In this document: positions 50,035 through 59,533 of the stretch, in pieces
Position numbering within the stretch: the stretch's first letter is position 1
How the letters are laid out: the number at the start of each line of letters is the position of its first letter
Assembly (NCBI GenBank): GCA_035578155.1
Contig: JAPWDM010000001.1
Span: forward strand, 165,451,498 to 165,515,497
Origin: Brachynemurus nebulosus
Lineage: Eukaryota > Arthropoda > Insecta > Neuroptera > Myrmeleontidae
Direction: 5' to 3'
DNA length: 64,000 nt
Notes under the pieces: model-generated
The model's input: the letters and a program-made list of their open reading frames with translations, nothing else
The model's database searches: none
What the model was told of the DNA's origin: nothing
Made by a program: the position numbers and the translations under genes

Positions 50035-51767
50035 TTAACCCTAGAATCATACGTACACGTCAAAACGACGAACGAACTTCTCTACCTGCTCCAATACTAC
50101 AACTTGTCGGTACTTGCTTGCTGTGAGATTTCTGTTATCTAATTTATTTGTTGTTATAACACATAAGACGTATTTATTTTGTTTATAGCTATTGTCGTTT
50201 TGTTTGTATTGAAATAGTGTCCGTCAAAAGGACGTCGATGTATGATTATGATAATGTAAAAGATGATTACAGCTGTTTGACTTATAGAGACGACATAATA
50301 CTGAAGTTTTAATATATTGAATCGAAAACTAAAGAATGCGTTTCAAGTGACTTAATAAAAGATTAACAATTTATTTTGTGGAAAATATTTTAATTTTTAT
50401 TATTTTTTGAGATCTTATTCGAAAAATTACTAATAAATTTTAGAAAATTTACAAATGTGCCTAATGGGGAAATAACTACATATCTATAGGAATATTTATG
50501 ACTGAGAAATTTCACATTCTGTAAAGTCACACATGTCCACTGACTCATAATAGTTCATAAATTAATTATTTGAAACACATGTTTTACGATACAATTGATG
50601 TATTTATCTATTTTTTAATTTTTATAATGAAAATATGCTTTGATAAAAAGATTTAAAAAATTAACCCTAGAATCATACGTTCGTACGTCAAAACGACGTA
50701 CGAACTTCTCTACCTGCTCCAATACTACGACTTGTTGTTACTTGTTTGCCGTGAGATTTCTGTTATCTAATTTATTTGTTATTATAACACACCACATATA
50801 TTTTTTTTGTTTATTATAGTCATTGTCGTTTTGTTTGTATTGAAATAGTGTCCGTCAAAAGGACGTCGATGTATGATTAACGTATGTTTTTTTTGAAGAT
50901 TTTCTACACTACATATAAAAGTTTTCCTATTTTTTTTTTTAAACTTATTAAAGATATGCATGTTATAATTAATTTATTCAATGATTATGATAATGTGAAA
51001 GATGATTACAGCTGTTAGACTTATAGAGACGACATAATACTGAAGTCTTAATATATTGAATCGAAAACTAAAGAATGCATTTCGAATGACAATAAAAGAT
51101 TAACAATTTATTTTGTGAAAAATATTTTAAATTTTATTATTTTTTGAGATCTTATTCGAAAAATTACCAACAAATTTTAAAAAATTTACAAATGTGCCTA
51201 ATGGGGAAATAACTACATATCTATAGGAATATCTATGACTGAGAAATTTCACATTCTGTAAAGTCACACATGTCCACTGACTCATAATAGTTCATAAATT
51301 AATTATTACAATTGATGTATTTATCTATTTTTTAATTTTTATAATGAAAATATGCTTTGATAAAAAGATTAAAAAAATTAATAAATATTTACATTAAGAA
51401 ATTTTTCCAAATCCAATTTTTTTAAATATTTTGTTCGCTTTTGTAGTATTGTTATGTAAAAAAAATGTTTTTTGCAAATAAACTCTAAAACTCTCCGTAA
51501 AAGTCCATCCGTCAAAACGACGTCGATGTATGATTAACGTTTCTCGTAGACCAACGTATGATTCTAGGGTTAATAAATATTTACATTAAGAAATTTTTCC
51601 AAATCCAATTTTTTTAAATATTTTGTTCGCTTTTGTAGTATTGTTATGTAAAAAAAAAATGTTTTTTGCAAATAAACTCTAAAACTCTCCGTAAAAAGTC
51701 CATCCATCAAGACGACGTCGATGTATGGTTAACGTTTCTCGTAGACCAACGTATGATTCTACGGTTA
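50035..51767. mobile_element. piggyBac-like MITE (outer copy, interrupted)
   Basis: TTAA (50035-50038) is followed by CCCTAGAATCATACGT, and the right end is CGTATGATTCTACGG plus TTAA (51764-51767). CCCTAGAA ends and TTAA duplication are characteristic of piggyBac. The copy is split at its own internal TTAA (50661) by a second copy of the same family. Without it, about 820 bp remain. No transposase frame. It lacks a ~118-bp segment present in the inner copy, lost between ATGATTA direct repeats. Confidence 0.9.
50661..51573. mobile_element. piggyBac-like MITE (inner copy)
   Basis: TTAA (50661-50664), CCCTAGAATCATACGT at the left, ACGTATGATTCTAGGG at the right, TTAA (51570-51573). Both ends are intact. 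Subterminal CGTCAAAACGACG/GGACGTCGATG words repeat. The sequence before its left TTAA and after its right TTAA is continuous with the outer copy. Confidence 0.92.
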
Positions 51768-51887
51768 ATAATTCACGTAATTACTGTCAACTGATTGTGA
51801 GTTTATGAAAAAAACCATTCTATCAATTATAAACTATTACGAACTCAGGCGTGATATTCTTCAACGTCCTTCATTTTAGTGAAATTC

Positions 51888-52180
51888 CCAGTCGAAAATC
51901 CAGCTATTACAGCCACTGCCTTGGCGCGACTTTCTATCTTTCGAAAGTCCAAATATCTTGGATAAGTTCTTCAGCTAGATACGTTCGATGCCTAAAACCG
52001 AAAAGATTGAGCTTTTTACAAAAATTTACCCAAATTGAAATTTTCTTATACTGTGCCAAAGAGCGAAAAAGATCATTTAAGATACGTTTTTGAACGATTG
52101 TCCTATGTATGTAAGTGAGTTTTCGAGAAAAAATCATTTTTGGGAATTATTTTTGTAAATTCGCAATGTTACGCAGGATA
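51888..52180 (+). repeat. Copy of the GATGCTGCGACA repeat family
   Basis: CCAGCTATTACAGCCACTG, then ACGTTCGATGCC, GATACGTTTTTGAACGATTG, and AAATTCGCAATGTTACGCAG at the end. Short frames on both strands are shared with other copies and are not genes. Confidence 0.65.
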
Positions 52181-52323
52181 AAAAAGGTCTAAAAAACCTT
52201 TTTCCATAATTAAATATAAATTTAACATTTTAAATATATATTTTTAAACCAATTTTTGCGTAACGTTTGAAAGCAATATGTTGCAAATTAAAATACATTC
52301 AAAATTATTCTATTGGATTAAAT

Positions 52324-52599
52324 CAGAGATTCTCAATTTTGCGTCGATGGACCAAATTGTAAATATCAAAATATTTGAAGGACCAAAAAAAAAATAGATA
52401 AACAAAATAAAATATAAAATAAGGTGTTCAAGATAAGTGATTTCTTAAATTCAGATTGCTTATTTTCGGAAACAGTCTCTGGATCATAAAGAATTGTATC
52501 AGAAAATAAACTCTCATTATTGTTAAGACTGTAGGGCCTACAGTCTTAACAATAACAACAGTATGGCCTACAGTGTAGGCCATACTTTGGAAATCCCTG
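52324..52599. mobile_element. hAT-like MITE, CAG..CTG ends
   Basis: CAGAGATTCTCAATTTTG at the left and CATACTTTGGAAATCCCTG at the right resemble CAGRGRTTYYCAAA hAT termini. The flanking octamers GATTAAAT and AACTAAAT match 6 of 8. It contains GTATGGCCTACAGTGTAGGC, a strong inverted repeat. 276 bp, no ORF. Confidence 0.65.
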
Positions 52600-52624
52600 A
52601 ACTAAATTAGGGCTTACTTTTATA

Positions 52625-52920
52625 CAGGGCCGGATTAACCCTGAGTCCACCCCTAGGTACCTTGAAAAATGCCACCTTTTGTTTGAAAAAAAGGAAATAT
52701 TGAACAAAAAAAAAAAGGTCAATCACAAATTTTTCTGCCCTGTTTTAAAAATTTGCCGCCCCTATTCCTACCTTTTTTACAAACTTTCTCTTAAAAAAAA
52801 TTAGTGACGAGCAAAAAAAAAACCTTAATTACTCATTTTTCCGCCCTATTTAAAAAAAAAACCGCCCCTAAAAATCTCCCGGCCATGGCCTAGGGTGGCC
52901 TATTGGCTAAATTGACCCTG
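52625..52920. mobile_element. hAT-type MITE, CAGGGCC ends, perfect 8-bp TSD (copy 2)
   Basis: It starts CAGGGCCGGATTAACC and ends with CTATTGGC..TGACCCTG. The exact duplication CTTTTATA lies at 52617-52624 and 52921-52928. Same family as 6204-6461, inserted in the other orientation. Its insertion left only 17 bp between its TSD and the preceding hAT-like element. Confidence 0.9.
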
Positions 52921-52928
52921 CTTTTATA

Positions 52929-54691
52929 TTTATAATTAATCTACATTTTTTAAACAGGATTTAAAAAGAAAAAAATATTGTTCCTGTAACCCTACTAGTC
53001 TATTTTGTTATTTTTATTAAAAAATTGCTTTTCAGGTCGTGTAAACTGATTACTTCAAGATTTGAATTATTTTTTACAGATTCACTACAGAGTTACTTAC
53101 GATTCATTAATTTAGATTATAACTGAAAATATTTAACAATTAATTAAAAATAATTAAAATCCAACTTTAATTATAAACTTTTACTGTTAAAAATTTATAA
53201 TTTTCAAACATGAGATGCACATACCTTTTGAAAAATCAATTGAATTTTATTTTAAAAAACTATTAAAATTTTTGTCAAGATTAAAACTACTGATAACAAA
53301 AAGTAAAGTTATCCAAAAATATAATTAGACACGTCAAATTTCTAATTAAGTCAAATATGTGAATTTTAATTACAAATTCGAATGTAATTGATTTTATTTT
53401 TGATTATTTATGAATATGATTAAGTAGAAAAAAAAATGAAATAGAATAATTTCGAAAGCAAGAAAATCATACTGACTATGGCATCAAGAGCATTTTAGTT
53501 ATAAAATTAATTTACAGTTTTTTAAAACTTTCTTCTATTATTAATTTTATTTTAACAAAATGTCAATATTTTCAATTATTATTTATAATTACACTATATA
53601 ACAAATGCGTAAAAAATAATAATTATATAATTCTTTTTTTTTAAATAATACCTAACAATAATTATTTAATATAATTTTATTTTAAATTCAAAGAATTAAT
53701 ATTTTTTTATGACACAATCGAATTATGTATTTAATTTTATTTTGAACTTATTAAGGGAAAGTGTAATGAAATCTGTAATGGTCGAAAGTGTAATGAGCGT
53801 AGTTGACACAAAAGCTAGTGGTTGTTTAAATTATTTCATTTACCTCCAGCATTTTTGAGGTCATATTATAAATTATTTAAACCTACATTAGGTTTAACTT
53901 GGTATACATAGTAGAAATATAATAACATGTCACTGTCGACAAATTTTATTTTTAATGAATTTTTTTCTTTGATAAAATAATAAATATATCCATTTTATAT
54001 ATTAAGAGCGATTAGATAAGATACTCACCATCATATTAATATTATTTATATTCATTAAAATTTAGATAATATTTACTTCAATTTTCTTTCATTATTATTA
54101 CCTTTCAATTAATTTCTGTCTTTGTCAGATTACTAAAATTCAACAAATCTATCGAAACCAAAATAAATTAAAATAAATTTTAATATTATATTTTTTTCTT
54201 TTCTCTTGCATGAAAATATAACTAATCAATTTGGTTCAAATTATATATTTGCGTTGTATTAAAAAGTTACAGTAAAGATCATTTAAACACTTTAAGTAAA
54301 GGTTACTACAAGGTTAAACACAAAGAATCAGGAATGTTTTCCTATCTTTCAATATTCAATTAACAATAACCAAATGATTAGAAATGGCAACAGCTTATAC
54401 TTCTTTTATAAATTCTAAAATTACTACTGACTACTAAAAAAAACTGTAGAAAATATTTCTTTGAATCAAAAAAATATTTAGAGCAAGTAATACTTTTTTG
54501 ATTCAAAAAAAAAAGTTAAGAAATTTTTAGTCTTGAACAAACAAATCGTTTTGAGAGCGTATGTATGTAAAAAATTATCTGTTTAAAAAATATAGCGGTC
54601 GAAATTTTCACGTAATTGACTGTCCTTAAATAACAAATATACAAATAACATTGTCGAATATATTAATTTGTAGTCAACGCATTTTGTAGCT
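52929..54691. other. Very AT-rich stretch, nothing recognised
   Basis: No frame over 60 codons, no repeats and no RNA. Confidence 0.6.
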
Positions 54692-54802
54692 AATTTTTTA
54701 CAGTGTATGTAATTCGGTATACTACTGTTCTAGGCAGAAAATTAGGGAAACATAAAATAAATTATCTTGGATTGTCTGTCTCTATTATCACTGTAAAAAA
54801 TA
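54692..54802. repeat. Two facing-away CACTGTAAAAAAT termini
   Basis: ATTTTTTACAGTG ends near 54706 and CACTGTAAAAAAT starts at 54790, in opposite orientation with about 85 bp between. They look like ends of two insertions of one family running left and right. The far ends were not found with confidence. Confidence 0.45.
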
Positions 54803-54995
54803 AGTGTAAAATTACTATTGTTATAGTCGCAATATTACTATTATTATAATAGTAAAATTTACTAGTTAGTAGTAAATTAACGCCAAAAATATTTTTTCAT
54901 TTTTACGTACTTAAGGTGTAATTTTACCTAACTGATATGTAATTACGGTTATTTTACACAACTGGAGATGTATTCTTAGATATATCTATGATTTT

Positions 54996-55220
54996 ACTAC
55001 TATGATTATGTAATATTACATCTTTTGGATGTAATTTATTGGTATCACGTGATTGATTCTGCGCAATTGGCGGCGTCAGTTGAGTTGGCTTCTTCATATG
55101 TTTGCAGTTCACTACTATAATTGTGTAATATTACATGTTTTGGATGCAATTTATTGGTATCATGTGATTGATTCTGCGCAATTGACGGCGTCAGTTGAGT
55201 TGGCTTGTACATGTTTGAAG
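54996..55220 (+). repeat. 115-bp tandem duplication
   Basis: Unit 54996-55110 is repeated from 55111 with about 90% identity. Landmarks are GTAATATTACAT, TTATTGGTATCA and ATTCTGCGCAATTG. The 64-codon frame across it (55053-55247) repeats with it and is not a gene. Confidence 0.85.
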
Positions 55221-55509
55221 TTTATTTTATTATGTATTCAAGGTTAATTTTATACAATGTATGTTAGTTTTATAATGTTTTAAACTGTTTTAAACAATTA
55301 AAATTTTTTTGTAAAAAAGTGTTTTGATGAGCTTAGAAATTCAGTATTATAAAGAGATATATCCAAAAATTATCCTTATTAGAAATTCAATATTTTATTT
55401 ATTTAAACAGTAATCAAGCAACGGACGTGCATTCAACATGACTGAAAGGCGAGAGGCGCTATCCGTTTTCGGATCCTTAGAACACGATTCTGTAGAAAAA
55501 AAATGTCTG

Positions 55510-55575
<66 letters not shown>

Positions 55576-56140
55576 CCGCCACCTTTTAATATGTGTAGGG
55601 CCCCCCTATGGAAGTTAAGAGCTCAAATTTGGTAAACGGGGCTCATTCCAATGCACAACAATACTGAACCGTCAGTTCATTTTCAAAACTGTTTGAAAAT
55701 GAACTGACGCGACGGTTCGAAACAATATTGTCACAGTTTCAAAATAAAAGTGGTATTTTTGCGAAGTAAAATATTTGTTTATTATTTACAGTTACAGAAA
55801 TGTTAGATACCCCTTTTTAAATATAAAAGTATATATTATGTTTACACATATTTTATTTAATAATATTCATAAAAAGAAAAATTTCAGACTCAACGAAGTT
55901 GACTTTTCGAAAAATCTACATATTTGCATTTAGTATGTAATTAAAAAAAACGTCTATATTTAGCGAACATATATTATTACCGTTTAAGGTGTGTTTGGAA
56001 TGTAGACACGTTAAAATTACATACTTACATAGGTAACTACATAATACATAATATAGTACATACATAAGTAATAATATATACCATATATACAGCGATTCAT
56101 AGACCAAATCATTGATTAAACAAAATCACTAATAGCCCAA
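55221..56140. other. Stretch with (TA)n and a perfect hairpin, no gene
   Basis: (TA)n at 55516-55573 and the hairpin at 55670-55709. No gene. Confidence 0.6.
55670..55709. other. Perfect 18-bp stem hairpin, loop ACTG
   Basis: CGTCAGTTCATTTTCAAA pairs completely with TTTGAAAATGAACTGACG. Too clean to be chance; probably a foldback remnant. Confidence 0.8.
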
Positions 56141-57013
56141 GTGCTAGGTGACATTGAGTATGCACTGAAAGAGGTATAGAATTTGACTTTTGATTATTGT
56201 TAGGGGGTCTTAGGTGAGTATGAAAACCCATGTCGTCAACCTCTAGGGTGGTCGACAAATTGGCAGGAGGATGGAAAGTGTGATGATTTTTTTTTAATTT
56301 GTTTGGAATGAAATGATCTAAAATTTATGTTATATGCAAATTTTTGATATACCTAACGTTTTTCGTGTAAAAAATTAAAATAGAAGGCAACGTTAAAATT
56401 TAAGTATTTTTAGTATACAGGGCTAGTCAAAAGTATAAAAAAGTCAAAAATCTCAGCGGGAAAGCATTTTTGGAATAAATGATGAGGACAAAAGTTTCAC
56501 CATTTGTTACGGCGTATCCGATGTTGACCTTCACCTTGACTTCAAAGTCAAGGTCCAAGGTCATATCAAGGTCAAGTCGGTTTTTTATATGGCAACCTCC
56601 ACTTTTGACCCCGGAAAATTCTGCATTCGAATATGGCCTTGATCGTGATCTCAAGGTCAATAATCAGGGTCAATTCAAGTGCCTGTATACTAAAAATACT
56701 TAAATTTTGACGTTGCCTTTTATTATAATTTTTTACACGAAAACCGTTAGGTATATCAAAAGTTTGCATATAACATAAATTTTAGATCATTTCATTGCAA
56801 ACAAATTTAAAAAAAATTATCACTATCAATAATAAGCAAGATATAAGCGATCTCCCGATCGGCCTGCTCTGCAACTTTCTCCCCTCCCCCTCAATTTGTC
56901 GACCACCCTAGAGGTCAACGACATAGGTTTTCATACTCACCTAAGACCCCCTAACAATAATCAAAAGTCAAATTCTATACCTCTTTCAGTGCATAGTCAA
57001 TGTCGCCTAGCAC
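56141..57013. mobile_element. 0.87-kb foldback element, TIR GTGCTAGGYGACATTGA
   Basis: Arms 56141-56423 and 56682-57013 are inverted copies of about 280 bp, sharing TAGGGTGGTCGACAAATTG, CCTAACG and CTGTATACTAAAAATACTT. The ~260-bp centre holds several AAGGTCA motifs. Frames on both strands (56427-56769) are chance. No TSD identified. Confidence 0.85.
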
Positions 57014-57204
57014 CTCGTCTATAATCACTTCAGTAAAACTGACATCAGTTTTGTCACTTTTATTTCACTAAAATTAAGAATATTTTATAAAATAAAAAAA
57101 TAATAAAACACAATTTTATTAGGTACTTTATATATTTTTAAGACAAACAAACTTTATAAAATCTATAAGACTATATTGTACAATTTTAGAATAGTAAAAT
57201 AGAA

Positions 57205-57345
57205 AAATTTTTAGAATTTTTTTACACCATGGGAAAAAGTCACATAAGATACGTTTTTGAACCATTATCCGGGTTTTTAGAGAAAAATTAATTTTTTTAA
57301 TCGGAAATTTGCTGTTTTATGCAGGATGCTGCGACAGTGGTATTA
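57205..57345 (+). repeat. 3' part of the GATGCTGCGACA repeat family
   Basis: ATACGTTTTTGAACCATT, then GGAAATTTGCTGTTTTATG and GATGCTGCGACAGTGGTAT. Confidence 0.65.
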
Positions 57346-57401
57346 TTATAATATAATTATATATGTAAGCAAATATGCACATGATAATTATGTAAGTCTA
57401 A

Positions 57402-57726
57402 GCCTCGGTCCACACTATAGTGCCGCTCTCGATACGTTCTCAGTTTGCTATTGATTCGATACAAAATCTTTTCATAATAACTGAGTGTTAACAGGGTGGA
57501 GTAGAATCAAATAAATGTTTACACTATTGGTACAAGTCATAATAGTCTGATATCGCTCCGATAAAATATTATTTGAGTGGTATTGGTATTGGACCAGAAT
57601 TGGACCGCGACTGGAACCGTACTTGGATCGTAGGCATAATGTGAATACACTCATTGTTCCTGGTATAAAAATATTTTATCAAACTGAGAGCGTATCGAGA
57701 GCGGCACTATACTGTAAATCGAGACG
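57402..57726. mobile_element. MITE related to 7637-8090
   Basis: Ends share TATAGTGCCGCTCTCGATAC and CTCTCAGTTTGA in inverted orientation. The interior (GATATCGCTCCGATAAAATA, AACAATGAGTGTATTC) matches the 7.6-kb element in reverse orientation. Confidence 0.8.
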
Positions 57727-58108
57727 AAACGTTTGAAGTTAGTTTTCAAGTATTTTCGTCGCAGCGTAAAGCTCTATTATATTTGTAATATGCAGATTTC
57801 GGCATTCTTTGTTAAATTTACAATAACGACTAAGGTATTAAAAGTCATAAAAAATTGACCCTCCCCCTGAGTTCAAGGCTGAATCGTTCCCTGAGGTAGT
57901 GTCTAATAACACTAGTCAACAAAAAAACTTTTTTTTCCTCGCGAACGAATTTATGTGATTCGTATTCCTGATACTTTCTATAATGTAGAAACGTAAATAA
58001 AACATTTTAATCACGTCACAGTTATGTGAGGAAAGCTTATTTATTTTTCAATATTTAATGCTGTTTTTAAAGAAAAAAATTTATGTGGAACTAAAAAACG
58101 AACTTTTC
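57727..58108. other. Non-coding stretch, nothing firmly recognised
   Basis: Sequence downstream (in the minus-strand sense) of the transposon-protein fragment; it may be its former 3' flank. Confidence 0.4.
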
Positions 58109-58341
58109 CTAATCTTTTCTTGACTGTCGTTTGTAGTTTAAGATCAAAGCTTCGCTAATTAAAAACCATCAGTAGTCTGCAAGCATTGTAGGGTTCCATT
58201 TTCCTTTAGATAACGTTTTTCCATAGTAGCAATATCTTGGTGGAAACGTTTTCCGTCTTCATCACGGACGTCCCCCATATTTTTAGGAAAAAAATTTAAG
58301 TGAAAGTGCAAAAATGTATTTTCAAGGACGTTAGTGCACAA
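58109..58341 (-). pseudogene. Fragment of arthropod transposon-associated GERFHQDI protein family
   Basis: The minus-strand frame reads LHFHLNFFPKNMGDVRDEDG then KRFHQDIATMEKRY. This matches the conserved segment HSHLDFFPENLG..GERFHQDI..EKRYQGKW of an uncharacterised family that is repeated many times in arthropod genomes. After RY the match continues in another frame (KWNPTMLADY), where the next residue, Cys or similar in the family, is a TGA stop (58169-58171). A further 20 or so codons follow to a stop at 58109. So only the C-terminal ~75 residues remain, with one frameshift and one stop. The biochemical function of the family is unknown to me; association with mobile elements is inferred from copy number and context. 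Confidence 0.75.
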
Positions 58342-58417
58342 AGTTTGGAAACCGCTGCACTACACCGTAGTAACCATCAATCTTCTAATTTTAAATATTA
58401 ATTATTTTAAATTAAAT

Positions 58418-58439
58418 AGTGATATCTTGAGATATCACT
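58418..58439. other. Short perfect palindrome
   Basis: AGTGATATCT/AGATATCACT around TG. Confidence 0.5.
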
Positions 58440-58779
58440 TATATACAAACATATTCATGTTAAACATTTTGAATTAAACTGGGAAAAATTGGGAGAAAGT
58501 TATTTTAATTTCATTTTGATTTATTAATAAATTATACAATGACGTGCAAAACTCGCAGAATAAAATTTTTCTTTAAATTTTAAATGATTGATGATTTTGC
58601 CTGTAAGCTATTGTAAAAACAAAACCAGTGTAAATATGTGTGTGTATTTTTATTTAGTGGCCGGTGTGGACGTAGCTGACCACAAATACATTTAAATTAC
58701 ATTAACTTTGATTGAAGAATTTTAATTACATTTCATAAAAATATTTTAGTTAATTTTTCTTTATTTTATTACAAAAATT

Positions 58780-58950
58780 TTAAGGGCCCGTCCACACGCT
58801 CAAGCTTTACCACCGACTTACCTGCGCAAACCAGGTTTGTGCAAGTAAGTCGCTACGTTTTTTCCCGTCCATACGTACATGTTTACTTGCACAAACTGGT
58901 TTGCGCAAGTAAGTCGGTGGTAAAGCTTGTGTCGTGTGGACGGACCTTAA
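58780..58950. mobile_element. TTAA-flanked foldback MITE
   Basis: TTAA at both ends and CGTCCACACG inverted near each. Nearly the whole 171 bp folds back (AAGCTTTACCACCGACTTAC paired with GTAAGTCGGTGGTAAAGCTT). A minus-strand frame (58807-59076) over it is not a gene. Confidence 0.85.
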
Positions 58951-59429
58951 TGAAAAATTTATTTGAGTAGGTAGGTAGGTATACCGTATATCTATATACC
59001 GTAGAATTTCAAGTATGACGGAGTAAATAAATATTAATTGGTTCATTGGTTTCATTTCGAGCAATTCTGAATTCATTCAGGCATTGTGAATTTCTGATAA
59101 TACGTATAATGTATATTATGACAAAATAACCGAATTTTACTACTACAAACACCGAGAAATTAAAACGTTTTTGCAAAAAATTTCTTTTTACTGTTGTCGA
59201 CAGTTTGTGAAACTGTCGCAATCCAAAATCTTCTGAAACTGAAATAACTTGTCTCAATACTTAAAAAACTATTTTTGACATTATTCCAAAACGATGATTT
59301 CATAATCCTTAACGTTTTTGTAGACCAACGTTAATAGTACATTTATAAAAACTTTTGTACTTTGTGAGCTTTTTGGTTTTATGAACTTGTAAAATTGGTA
59401 TACCTATAGTGAGTTTCAGAAGGAAAATG

Positions 59430-59500
59430 CAGTTTTTAAAACCGCTGCCATGGTAGGACTTGAGTCCCTTAAACGAGTTCTTTAGTCAGACACGTACGAT
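59430..59500 (+). repeat. Short fragment of the GATGCTGCGACA repeat family
   Basis: CCGCTGCCATGGTAGGACTT, then AGTCAGACACGTACGATGC, as in the 25.2- and 48.9-kb copies. Confidence 0.45.
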
Positions 59501-59533
59501 GCTTTTCATTAAAAAAAAAAAGTTGTTTTTTTA

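Noticed and set aside
56427..56769. Three overlapping frames on both strands
   Set aside because: They lie in the centre of a foldback element, with repeated AAGGTCA words giving repetitive peptides.
58335..58357. CAGCGGTTTCCAAAC on the minus strand considered as a hAT terminus
   Set aside because: The motif fits hAT ends, but no partner end or 8-bp duplication was found; left unassigned.
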